Source: JAUVPB01 sp965223695 (GTDB lineage Bacteria; Actinomycetota; Thermoleophilia; Gaiellales; Gaiellaceae). Taken from it: a DNA stretch of 64,000 bases. Under the pieces are notes generated by a model. That model searched no databases. It worked only from the letters and a program-made list of their open reading frames with translations, and was not told the DNA's origin. How positions within the stretch are numbered: the first letter of the stretch is position 1; the number at the start of each line of letters is the position of its first letter. The stretch lies in assembly GCA_965223695.1 (NCBI GenBank), contig CBDCXJ010000051.1, positions 186,001-250,000 of the forward strand. The letters run 5' to 3'. A program made the position numbers and the translations under genes. Shown here piece after piece: positions 18,353 through 26,632 of the stretch.

Positions 18353-19388
18353 AAGTGGCGACGCCGTCGGCGTCGGCGGGCCGATCCCCGCCGACCAACT
18401 CGGCCTGACGCTCCCGCACGAGCACATCCTCTTCGATACCACCGCGTGGCTGCTAGAGCCCACGCCGGAGAAGGCGTGGATGACCGACGCGAGGGTCACG
18501 CTCGAGACGCGCGCCGAGATCGCCGATGACCCGCTCCTCTCGCGTGACAACCTGCACTTCGCCGACGAGGAGATTGCCGCGCTCGAGCTCGTCGACTTCC
18601 GCGAAGCAGGCGGGGGAACGATCATCGATGTGACGCCGCGGGCGATGGCGCGGGACGTGGCGGCCATCGCGCGTGTCGCCGAGGCAAGCGGCGTCAACGT
18701 CGTCGTTGGAACCGGCCACTACGTTCAGTCGACACACCCGGCCGAAGTCGCCGAGCAGAGCGACGAGCAGATTGCTGCCTGGATGATCGACGAGATCGAG
18801 AACGGCATCGACGGCACCGGCATCAGGGCAGGCGTGATCGGCGAGATCGGCACCAGCGGTGACATCCACCCGGACGAGCGCAAGAGCCTCCGCGCGGCCG
18901 CACTGGCGCAGCAGCAGACCGGCCTGGCGATCACGATCCACTGCGCGATTCCCTACGAGAAGGTGGGCGTCGAGATCGTCGAGATCCTCACCACCGCCGG
19001 CGGCGACGCCGAGCGCTGCATCCTCGGCCACATGAGCCACACCATCCAGGATCTCGACTACCACCGCGCCTGCGCCGCCACGGGAGCGTGCCTGCAGTAC
19101 GACCGCTTTGGCGCCGACTTCTTCTACGAGACCTGGAATCGCTACGAGGAGCCGCGCGACTCGACGGTGATCGCCGGGGTCGCGACGCTGGTCGCCGAGG
19201 GCCTCGAGGCGCAGATCATGCTCTCGCACGACATCTGCTACCGGGTCCACCTGAAGCGTTTCGGCGGCCGCGGGTTCGGACATCTCGCGCGCCAGGTCGT
19301 CCCGCGCCTTCGCGAAGCCGGCGTCAGCGACGCGTCGATCGCTCGCATGACAGAGCAAAACCCTGCGAGAATCCTCGCGGTGCGGTAA
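18345..19388 (+). CDS. Phosphotriesterase-family metal-dependent hydrolase or lactonase
   Basis: A 347-residue amidohydrolase-superfamily protein. The ATG at 18345 lies inside the end of the aminotransferase gene (8-nt overlap). Metal-site elements in order: LPHEHILF near residue 26 (HxH), the bridging acid region VIGEIGTSG near 166, AITIHCAIPY near 202, CILGHMSHT near 226 and MLSHDICYR near 296. Members are lactonases, phosphotriesterase homology proteins and carbamate or amide hydrolases. Context with an aminotransferase and a flavin dehydrogenase suggests hydrolysis of a lactone or lactam intermediate (inference). Confidence 0.9.
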   Translation: MAESGDAVGVGGPIPADQLGLTLPHEHILFDTTAWLLEPTPEKAWMTDARVTLETRAEIADDPLLSRDNLHFADEEIAALELVDFREAGGGTIIDVTPRAMARDVAAIARVAEASGVNVVVGTGHYVQSTHPAEVAEQSDEQIAAWMIDEIENGIDGTGIRAGVIGEIGTSGDIHPDERKSLRAAALAQQQTGLAITIHCAIPYEKVGVEIVEILTTAGGDAERCILGHMSHTIQDLDYHRACAATGACLQYDRFGADFFYETWNRYEEPRDSTVIAGVATLVAEGLEAQIMLSHDICYRVHLKRFGGRGFGHLARQVVPRLREAGVSDASIARMTEQNPARILAVR

Positions 19389-19434
19389 GAACCCTGCACG
19401 GAGCCCGCGAGCGGGGCATGCACGAGGAGGAGAG

Positions 19435-21459
19435 ATGAGCACGAACGGCAGCGAGCTGACCCACATCTGGCAGCCGCTCGACATCGGTCCGACGCGCGTC
19501 AAGCACCGGATCATGATGACCGCTCAGACGATCCAGTACTCCGACGATCACATCCTCGGCGATCGCCACATCGCCTTCTACCGCGAGCGTGCCATGGGCG
19601 GGGCGGCACTGCTCATCACCGAGCAGCAGGCGGCGCACTACATCTCGAAGGGTTCCTTTGTCCTGGGCTGCACCGCCCACGACAAGCGCGCGGTCGCCCA
19701 GTACGCCAAGCTCGCCGACGCCGTGCACGAGTTCGACTGCAAGCAGTTCGTCCAGCTGTTCGCGGCTGGCGTGCATGACAAGGGCACGACGATCTTCGAC
19801 GAGTGGCATCCGCTTTGGGCTGCGTCTCGTATTCCATCGATCGTCCATCGCGAGGTCCCGATGGAGATGGAGAAGGAGCACATCCTCGACATCGTCAAGG
19901 CCTACGGCGAGTCGGCGCTCAACGTCAAGGCTTCGGGCCTCGACGGCGTCGAGATCCACGCCGCGCACAGCTACCTCCTCGGCCAGACGTTCTCACGCGC
20001 CTATAACAAGCGCACCGATGAGTACGGCGGCTCGATCGAGAACCGGGCGCGCATGGCGCTGCAGGCGACCGAGGCGGTCCGCGACCAGGTCGGCGATGAC
20101 ATCACGGTCGGGATCCGCCTGAGCTTCGACGAGTTCCTCGGCGACGGCGGCATCACCGAGCAGGAGAGCGAGGAGATGGTCGCGCATCTCGCCGCCTCGG
20201 GCCTCTTCGACTACTTCAACATCTCGGGCGGCGGCTACCACACGCTGTTCATGGCGGTGCCGCCGATGAACATCCCTGACGGCCCGTTCATCCCCTTCGC
20301 CGAGAAGACGAAGGAGATCGTCGGCCACCGCGCCAAGGTCTTCATCGTCGGCAAGATCCGCACCGCCGAGATGGCCGAAGAGGCCATCGCCGAGGGCAAG
20401 ACGGACATGGTCGCGATGACCCGCATGCAGATGGCCGACCCCTACATGGTCACCAAGATCCGCGAAGGGCGCTCTGAGGACATCGTCAAGTGCGTCAACG
20501 CGAACGTTTGCATCTCGCGCCTCTTCGACCAGAAAGAGGTCGCCTGCGTCGTCAACCCGGCGGTCGGTCGTGAGCGCGAGCTCGGCGAGGGGACGCTCAC
20601 CTTCGTCAACGGCGGGGCGAAGAAGATCGTCGTCGCCGGCGGCGGTCCCGCCGGCCTGCGTTTCGCAGGCACGGCGGCGCGGCGCGGGCACGACGTGACG
20701 CTGCTCGAGGCCGCGGGCGAACTCGGAGGCCATTTAAAGCTCCTCCAGCAGCTACCGACGCGAAGCCAATGGGGAGAGGCCGTCAGCGCGCTGGAGCGCC
20801 GGGTCGAGAAGTCCGGCGTCGACGTGCAGCTCAACACCGAGGCAACGGCAGACGGAATCGCCGAGATGGCAGCCGACGTCGCCGTGATCGCGACCGGATC
20901 GTCCTGGAGCGGCGGCGGCTTCAGCCCCTACCGGCCGGACCGCGAGGGTATCCCGGGCGTCGAGCAAGACCACGTGATCGACGTCGCCACCGCCGCAGCA
21001 CGCGCACTCGCTGACGCGAGCTCGCTCGGGAAGCGCGTTCTGATCATCGACGAGTCGGCCTTGTACCTCCCGCTCGGCCTCACGGAGTTGCTGCTCGAGG
21101 GTGGCGTCGAGGTCGAGATCGTGAGCCCGCACTTCTTCGTTGGCACCGACGCGCTCAAGTCGATGGATATGTTCCACCTCTTCCCGCGCCTGAAGGCGAA
21201 GGGCGTCGAGCTGACGTCACAGCACTTCGTCGAGAAGATCGAGGGCGATGACGTCCACCTCTACCACCTGTGGGGCGGCGAGCCCGAGGTCAAGCAGTTC
21301 GACACCGTTGTGCTCGCGCAAATGCGCGACCCCAACGAGGAGCTCTACTTCGAGCTCAAGGGCACGCACCCCGATCTGCGGCGCGTCGGCGATGCTCTGA
21401 CGCCGAGGCCGCTCGTGGCCGTCATCCACGAAGGCGAGGTCGAAGCGCGCGCCGTCTAG
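19435..21459 (+). CDS. TMADH/2,4-dienoyl-CoA reductase-like flavoenzyme (FMN TIM barrel plus FAD domain)
   Basis: A 674-residue protein; GAGGAGGAG precedes ATG 19435. An Old-Yellow-Enzyme barrel (VKHRIMMTAQTIQYSDD, GVEIHAAHSYLLGQTFSRAY, YGGSIENRARMAL) is followed by an iron-sulfur segment and an FAD/NAD domain with VVAGGGPAGLRFAGTAARRG near residue 399. The four-Cys cluster expected from trimethylamine dehydrogenase appears as C353, A356, C359 and C371, so the second ligand is replaced by Ala. Relatives oxidatively N-demethylate amines or betaines, or reduce conjugated double bonds. Here a role in N-dealkylation or ring oxidation is plausible (inference). Same operon as the transporter. Confidence 0.9.
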   Translation: MSTNGSELTHIWQPLDIGPTRVKHRIMMTAQTIQYSDDHILGDRHIAFYRERAMGGAALLITEQQAAHYISKGSFVLGCTAHDKRAVAQYAKLADAVHEFDCKQFVQLFAAGVHDKGTTIFDEWHPLWAASRIPSIVHREVPMEMEKEHILDIVKAYGESALNVKASGLDGVEIHAAHSYLLGQTFSRAYNKRTDEYGGSIENRARMALQATEAVRDQVGDDITVGIRLSFDEFLGDGGITEQESEEMVAHLAASGLFDYFNISGGGYHTLFMAVPPMNIPDGPFIPFAEKTKEIVGHRAKVFIVGKIRTAEMAEEAIAEGKTDMVAMTRMQMADPYMVTKIREGRSEDIVKCVNANVCISRLFDQKEVACVVNPAVGRERELGEGTLTFVNGGAKKIVVAGGGPAGLRFAGTAARRGHDVTLLEAAGELGGHLKLLQQLPTRSQWGEAVSALERRVEKSGVDVQLNTEATADGIAEMAADVAVIATGSSWSGGGFSPYRPDREGIPGVEQDHVIDVATAAARALADASSLGKRVLIIDESALYLPLGLTELLLEGGVEVEIVSPHFFVGTDALKSMDMFHLFPRLKAKGVELTSQHFVEKIEGDDVHLYHLWGGEPEVKQFDTVVLAQMRDPNEELYFELKGTHPDLRRVGDALTPRPLVAVIHEGEVEARAV

Positions 21460-21507
21460 CGCAGTCGGCGCCCGAGACTCCCGAACCGAGCACATGGAGG
21501 TCCCCGT

Positions 21508-22602
21508 ATGAGCAGCACCAAGGAGCATTGGCGACGAGACAAGCACTCGTTCGTCAACACGCTTGCGCTCGACCGTGAGCCGCTCGAGGGGCCGAAACCG
21601 CTGCACGGCGTCCCGGGTGCAATCGTCACCCGCGACGACAACCACGGCGGTGCCACGCATCTGATCGAGGCGCCGGCCGGCTGGTCACACGCCTTCGACG
21701 GGGTCGAGGCCTCGCTCGAGCTCTTCGTCATGAGCGGCAAGCTCTCGGTCGAAGGGCAGGAGGTCGGTGCGAGCGGCTACGTGCACCTGCCCCAGGGCTG
21801 CGGCGGTGGCGAGCTGAGCACCGAAACCGGCTTCGTCGCCTACTCGTTCTGGAACCCGAACGTGCCGGCCTTCCCGCCGCCGCACACGACCAACCGGGTG
21901 ACGACGCTCGCCAAGGAGCCCGAGATCCCGACCATCCGTGGCGGCCACGGCGTCTGGCACAAGGGTCTGCGCGCTCCCGACGTCCACGCGTCGTTCTATC
22001 CCGAGCCCGAGTTCGACGGTGGGCCCGGCGGCATGCTCCGCGTCTACTTCATCGGCGCTGGCATCGACTACCCGATGGAGCACTCCCACATGGACTGCTT
22101 CGAGGAGATCATCCTGATCGCCGGCGACTGCCTGCTCGCCAACGAGGGTCTGATGGGGGTCGGGTCGGTGACGACGCATCCCGAGGAGTACTGGCACGGG
22201 CCGTTTGCCAGCCGCCAGGGCTGCCTGCTTCTGACCAACACGGACGCGCCGATGGGCAACCCCTGGCCGTGTCGCCAGTATCCCGGCGGCTACGACTTCC
22301 TCGACGCCTACCTCGAGGACGAGCCCTGGGACAGCCACACCGAGCATGCGCACTGGGACGACATCGATCTACCTGCGATCCAGGCGCTCCATGAGACTTC
22401 CGAATTCAAGAAGTGGTGGAAGCAGGAGGGTCACGAGAAGTTCTCCAACGTCGTCGGGCGCCAGATGGTCTCGAACTACCGCGCGAGCTGGACACGCGAC
22501 CCCGAGGCGCTCGTTGCGCTCTATGACTCGCTTGAGGACACCGCGAAATGGCGCCACCGCTGGCTGGAGGCGCTCGAAGACTACGCCGAGCCGGAGGCCT
22601 GA
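21508..22602 (+). CDS. Bicupin-like protein 1, function unknown
   Basis: A 364-residue protein starting MSSTKEHWRRDKHSFVN with GGAGG upstream. Two beta-rich halves look like cupins. The C-terminal half has a recognisable metal-type motif EHSHMDCFEEIILIAGD near residue 190 and a partner HPEEYWHGPF near 226, with NTDAPMGNPWP after it. The N-terminal half has SLELFVMSGKLSVEGQEVGA without histidine pairs. A second copy follows immediately. I do not recognise a named enzyme. A metal-dependent dioxygenase, isomerase or hydrolase role in the pathway is possible. Same strand and operon as the flavoenzyme before it. Confidence 0.85.
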   Translation: MSSTKEHWRRDKHSFVNTLALDREPLEGPKPLHGVPGAIVTRDDNHGGATHLIEAPAGWSHAFDGVEASLELFVMSGKLSVEGQEVGASGYVHLPQGCGGGELSTETGFVAYSFWNPNVPAFPPPHTTNRVTTLAKEPEIPTIRGGHGVWHKGLRAPDVHASFYPEPEFDGGPGGMLRVYFIGAGIDYPMEHSHMDCFEEIILIAGDCLLANEGLMGVGSVTTHPEEYWHGPFASRQGCLLLTNTDAPMGNPWPCRQYPGGYDFLDAYLEDEPWDSHTEHAHWDDIDLPAIQALHETSEFKKWWKQEGHEKFSNVVGRQMVSNYRASWTRDPEALVALYDSLEDTAKWRHRWLEALEDYAEPEA

Positions 22603-22603
22603 G

Positions 22604-23623
22604 ATGACCGTACCCAAGGAACATTGGCGTCGCGACAAGCACTCGTTCTACAACCTCTTCGAACTCGACCGCGGCAAGGTAAAGGACATTCCCGAGCCTC
22701 TGCACGGCCTCGATGGCGCTCTCATCTCGACCGATCTGAAAACAGGGTCGCAGACGCTCATCGTGGATATCCCGGCTGGCTGGAAGAGTGCGTACGACGG
22801 GCAGGATGCCTGCCTGGAGCTGTTCAACCTTCGCGGCGACGTTGCGATCGAGGGCGACCGCGTGCGCGCGAGCGGCTACGTCCAGGTCGCGCAGCGGTGT
22901 GGCGGGGCCGAGCTCGACTCCGAAGGCGGTGCACTCTCGCTGGCCTTCTGGAACCCCAACGCTCCCACGTTCCCGCCGCCCTACACCAGGAACCGCGCGC
23001 TGCGCTTCTGGGAGGAGGAGTGGAAGCCGAGCATGCCCGACGCGCACGGGCTCATGCACAAATCGCTCCGTCTGCCCGATCCGTTCGGCGAGCACTACGA
23101 CGGCGGACCGGGCGGGTTCATCCGCCTCCTCTGGATCGCGCCGGGCATCGACGCGCCTTACGAGCACATTCACCATGAGTGCTTCGAGGAGATCATTCTG
23201 CTCCAGGGCGACAACCTGCTCGCCGACGAGGGCGTGATGGGGATCGGCACGACCACGATCCATCCGCAGGAGTGGTGGCACGGCCCGTTCGCCACGCGCT
23301 CGGGCTGCATTGTGATGGTGCACACCGACGCACCGATGGGCTTTCCCTGGCCGCCGCGTGACAACGACTACCCGATCGCGAAGAAGGTCTGCGAGGCCTA
23401 CCTCGACGAGGCGCGCTGGGACATCCCGACTGAGCACACCCCGTGGGCCGAGTCCGACTGGGCGCGCCTGCAGGACGACCCTGAATTCCAGAAGTGGGCG
23501 AAGCAGGCGGAGGAGTTCGGCGATCGGGTCGGCCGCGACGTCGTCAGCTCGTTCCGTGAGTCGCTCAGCTTCGGCGGCGACTGGGAGTGGGAGAGGGAGC
23601 GAAATGCGAAGTCCGACAAGTAG
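22604..23623 (+). CDS. Bicupin-like protein 2, paralogue of the preceding gene
   Basis: A 339-residue protein from ATG 22604, one base after the previous stop. It shares the opening KEHWRRDKHSFYN, the N-terminal cupin half (CLELFNLRGDVAIEGDRVRA), WNPNAPTFPPPYTRNRA and the C-terminal metal-type motif EHIHHECFEEIILLQGDN with HPQEWWHGPF. The two copies have diverged substantially outside these motifs, so they are an old tandem duplication. They may form a heteromer or act on successive substrates (inference). The last residues lie just before the second solute-binding lipoprotein. Confidence 0.85.
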   Translation: MTVPKEHWRRDKHSFYNLFELDRGKVKDIPEPLHGLDGALISTDLKTGSQTLIVDIPAGWKSAYDGQDACLELFNLRGDVAIEGDRVRASGYVQVAQRCGGAELDSEGGALSLAFWNPNAPTFPPPYTRNRALRFWEEEWKPSMPDAHGLMHKSLRLPDPFGEHYDGGPGGFIRLLWIAPGIDAPYEHIHHECFEEIILLQGDNLLADEGVMGIGTTTIHPQEWWHGPFATRSGCIVMVHTDAPMGFPWPPRDNDYPIAKKVCEAYLDEARWDIPTEHTPWAESDWARLQDDPEFQKWAKQAEEFGDRVGRDVVSSFRESLSFGGDWEWERERNAKSDK

Positions 23624-23657
23624 TGCCAACCAGATCGCGAGCAAAGTCAGGAGAGGC

Positions 23658-25619
23658 ATGACGACACCAAGAACCAGCACCAGTCTCGAGCCGACGAGGA
23701 GGCGTCGCATTCGGCCTGCCGTGTGGCTGATGGCGCTCCTGCTGGCGCTCGCGGTCGGAGTCGCAGCCTGCGGCGGCGATGACTCTGCCGAGCCGGCGCC
23801 GCCGCCGGCCGAGGAGCCGGCACCTCCAGCAGACGCTGAGCCGCCGCCACCGGCCGACGAGCCGTCGGCAGATCCCGAGCCGGCACCGCCGGCCGACGAG
23901 CCGCCCCCGCCCGACGAGCCGCCGCCCCCTCCGCCCGAAGAGCCGGAAGGCGATGACCTGACGGGCAAGCGCGAGCTCATCGTCCTCCAGGACGACATCG
24001 CGCCGGGCCTTGACGTCGACGGGCCGAGCGTCGTTCACGACGGCGTCCACGACATCCTCGAATCGACGATGGAGCCGCTGCTCGAGTACCCGGCAACGCT
24101 CCAGGACGGGATCCTTATCCCGGACTATCTGATCGACGCCGACGGCTTCGTGCCGCGACTGGCGACGTCGTGGTCTTCGGTGACGAACGATGACGGGACA
24201 GTCACCTGGACCTTCAACCTGCGCCAGGGCGTCACGAGCTGCGCCGGCAACGAGTTCACCGCCGATGACGTGGTCTGGAGCTTCGCACGGGCCAAGTCGG
24301 TAAGCGGGACGGTGCCTGTCTCCTGGTTCCTGGCAAACAACGCGAACCTGCTCGGCGCCGAGGTCTTCGGCGACGACCCCGCGGGCAGGGAGCTCGGCAA
24401 CGAGGTCGTCAAGGTCGACGACTACACCGTCCAGTTCATGCAGTCCGCGCCGAACGACAACTTCCCGGACATGCTCGAGATCTTCGGGCTCTTCCCATAC
24501 GACTCGACCGAGATGATGGCCAACGCGACCGAGGACGATCCGTGGGCGCACGACTACTCCGACACCGAGAACGCGCCCGGATTCGGCCCCTACTGTCTCG
24601 CGAGCTGGGACAAGGGCAGCGAGTTCGTCCTCGAGGCGAACCCCAGCTACTACCGGGGTGAGCCGCAGTTCACGACGGTGATCATCCGCAAGGTGCCGCA
24701 GGGCGCCAACCGCGTTGCCGCCGTACGCAGCGGCGACGCAGACCACGTGATCAACCTCTCGCCGCGCGACCTCGCCGACGTCGAGCAGGACCCGAACGTG
24801 ACCGTGCTCTCGTGGTTCAACAACGAGAACCTCGCGCTCGGGTTCAACTTCGCCGTTGAGCCGTGGAGCCTGCCGACGGGCACCCTGCTCAGGCAGGCAG
24901 TCGCGTGGGCGATGCCCTACGACGAGATCGTCGAGCAGGACTACCTCAACCGCGCGGTGCGCTGGTTCGGTCTGGTGCAGCCCAACTACAACGTTGCCAA
25001 GACCTACGACACCTACGCCAACGCGCCCGATGTCGACAGAGCACGCGAGCTCATGGCCGAGGCCGGATTCCCGAACGGGGAAGGCCTGCCCACTGATGGG
25101 CTCGTGCTTCACTACGTCGCCGAGCGGCGTGAGGTGCTCGAGCCGATCGCGAACCGCATTGCAACGGCGCTTGCCGAGATCGGCATGCCGATCGAGCTCT
25201 CGCCGATCTCTGCGGCCGAGTACAACACGCGCGAGGGCGTGCAGCGCGACATGCCCATGTTCCTGCGCGACCGGATCCGCCCGTTCGGGCCCGACGCGGC
25301 CTACGCTGCCCTGCTTCTCTACGTCTCGCCTGCAAGCGGTGGACTGGTGAACGGCGGCAACTATGTGAACGACGAGGTCGACAGCCTCTGGTTCGCGTCG
25401 CAGGTCGCGACCGGCAGTGAGCGCGAAGATGCGCTCTTCGCGTTGCAGGACATCGTCATGGAGGAGCTGCCGATGGTCCCGATCGCGCTCGTACCCTCCG
25501 AGATCGCGGTGAGCAAGGGCGTCCTCTGCTGGCACTCGAGCTCTGGTAACACCGACAACTGGTGGTACCAGACGGTCGAGGGCGGCCCACCGTGCGAGAA
25601 CGACCGCGGCATCGAATAG
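23658..25619 (+). CDS. Family-5 ABC transporter solute-binding lipoprotein 2
   Basis: A 653-residue lipoprotein. ATG 23658 has AGGAGAGG (23649-23656) in front, which excludes the longer in-frame opening. Basic n-region (TRRRRIRPAV), hydrophobic core and lipobox VAAC, then a Pro/Glu/Asp-rich linker (PPPADEP-type, without the strict repeat of paralogue 1). The binding domain parallels protein 1 throughout: FVPRLATSWSSV, NLRQGVTSCAGNEFTADDVV, PGFGPYCLASWDKGSEFVLE, QGANRVAAVRSGDADHV and EELPMVPIALVPSE. It carries a C-terminal extension with CWHSSSGNTDNWWYQ. It probably feeds the same permease, giving two specificities for one importer. Last gene before the hairpin at 25659. Confidence 0.93.
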   Translation: MTTPRTSTSLEPTRRRRIRPAVWLMALLLALAVGVAACGGDDSAEPAPPPAEEPAPPADAEPPPPADEPSADPEPAPPADEPPPPDEPPPPPPEEPEGDDLTGKRELIVLQDDIAPGLDVDGPSVVHDGVHDILESTMEPLLEYPATLQDGILIPDYLIDADGFVPRLATSWSSVTNDDGTVTWTFNLRQGVTSCAGNEFTADDVVWSFARAKSVSGTVPVSWFLANNANLLGAEVFGDDPAGRELGNEVVKVDDYTVQFMQSAPNDNFPDMLEIFGLFPYDSTEMMANATEDDPWAHDYSDTENAPGFGPYCLASWDKGSEFVLEANPSYYRGEPQFTTVIIRKVPQGANRVAAVRSGDADHVINLSPRDLADVEQDPNVTVLSWFNNENLALGFNFAVEPWSLPTGTLLRQAVAWAMPYDEIVEQDYLNRAVRWFGLVQPNYNVAKTYDTYANAPDVDRARELMAEAGFPNGEGLPTDGLVLHYVAERREVLEPIANRIATALAEIGMPIELSPISAAEYNTREGVQRDMPMFLRDRIRPFGPDAAYAALLLYVSPASGGLVNGGNYVNDEVDSLWFASQVATGSEREDALFALQDIVMEELPMVPIALVPSEIAVSKGVLCWHSSSGNTDNWWYQTVEGGPPCENDRGIE

Positions 25620-25658
25620 CGCATCGCCGCCAGGCGCGCGCTTGACGCCATATCAGCC

Positions 25659-25692
25659 ACCGGGGAGACCGTCCATGGGCGGTCTCCCCGGT
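25659..25692 (+). terminator. Perfect 13-bp hairpin closing the transporter operon
   Basis: ACCGGGGAGACCG (25659-25671) pairs perfectly with CGGTCTCCCCGGT (25680-25692) over an 8-nt loop, 40 nt after the lipoprotein stop codon. No T-tract follows. It separates this operon from the amidohydrolase operon, whose ribosome site AGGAGG lies at 25710-25715. Confidence 0.75.
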
Positions 25693-25720
25693 CGGCGACC
25701 ACACCCAACAGGAGGAACAC

Positions 25721-26632
25721 GTGCCCGAAGGAATCATCGACATCACCGTCAACCCGTGGACGCCGCTCGAGGTCGAACAGGGCCAGGTCGGTGTCGACGA
25801 GCACTTCTACAACAAGATTCGCGTCCCGCCCGAGGCTCGCGTCGGCCTCTCGTGGGAGAAGTACCTCGAGAAGAAGGACAGGGCGGGAATCCAGCGCTCG
25901 CTGCTCGTCGCAACACGGGCCGGCGACTCGCGGGCTCGCTTCTCGTTCCACATTCCCTATGAGCGTGTCGCCGAGACCTGCGAGAAGTGGCCCGATCGAT
26001 TCTCTGGTCTCGCGGGCATCGACCCGACACGCGGCATGGAGGGGCTACGCGAGTTCGAGCGCGGCATCACCGAGCTCGGTTTCGTCGGTGGGCACATCTA
26101 CCCGCACTGGTTCGACCTGCCGCCCGACCACCGGAGCTTCTATCCGTTCTACGCGAAGGCGTGCGAGCTCGACGTGCCGATCATGATGCAGATCGGGCAC
26201 TGCCTCGACTACATGCGCGATAAGATCTTCCACTCGGTCGGGCGCCCGATCACGCTCGAGAACATCGCCATTGATCTGCCGGAGGTCAAGCTGATCGGCA
26301 TCCACCTGGGCTGGCCGTGGACAGAAGAGATGATCGCGGTCGCCTACAAGCACAACAACGTCTACATGTGCGGCGACGCCTACGCGCCCAAGCATTGGCC
26401 GGCGGAGTACGTGCGCTTCATCGACAGCTGGGGCCAGGACAAGTGCCTGTTCGGCACCGATTGGCCGGTGATCGACCCGGAGCGTGCGGTCGAGGAGTGC
26501 GAGGCCCTCGGGCTTCGGTCCGGGTCGAAGGAGAAGTTCTACCGGACGAACGCGCTCAAGCTGTTCCGGCTTCCCGAGTCGGCGGAGCTCGACGGAGTCG
26601 CCGCCGCGACCGCGGGGGCCGCCTCGGCGTGA
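25721..26632 (+). CDS. Amidohydrolase-2 family protein lacking the first HxH metal motif
   Basis: A 303-residue protein from GTG 25721 with AGGAGG 5 nt upstream. The fold is that of the ACMSD/amidohydrolase-2 group: GLAGIDPTRGMEGLREFERG, GHIYPHWFDLPPDHRSFYPF, DVPIMMQIGH, LIGIHLGWPWTEEMI and LFGTDWPVIDPERAVEE, giving the later His and Asp metal ligands. The usual strand-1 motif IDxHxH is IDITVNPW, so the first two histidines are missing. Members of this group are hydrolases or non-oxidative decarboxylases. Without HxH, metal binding is altered or lost. First gene of a five-gene operon with overlapping ends. Confidence 0.85.
   Translation: MPEGIIDITVNPWTPLEVEQGQVGVDEHFYNKIRVPPEARVGLSWEKYLEKKDRAGIQRSLLVATRAGDSRARFSFHIPYERVAETCEKWPDRFSGLAGIDPTRGMEGLREFERGITELGFVGGHIYPHWFDLPPDHRSFYPFYAKACELDVPIMMQIGHCLDYMRDKIFHSVGRPITLENIAIDLPEVKLIGIHLGWPWTEEMIAVAYKHNNVYMCGDAYAPKHWPAEYVRFIDSWGQDKCLFGTDWPVIDPERAVEECEALGLRSGSKEKFYRTNALKLFRLPESAELDGVAAATAGAASA

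Noticed and set aside
22406..23998. 530-codon minus-strand frame with GSSGGGG-type repeats
   Set aside because: Antisense of bicupin 2 and the Pro-rich lipoprotein linker; no recognisable domain.
23565..25535. 656-codon minus-strand frame opposite the second binding lipoprotein
   Set aside because: Shadow of a well-supported SBP_bac_5 gene; its sequence is Arg/Val/Asp-rich without motifs.
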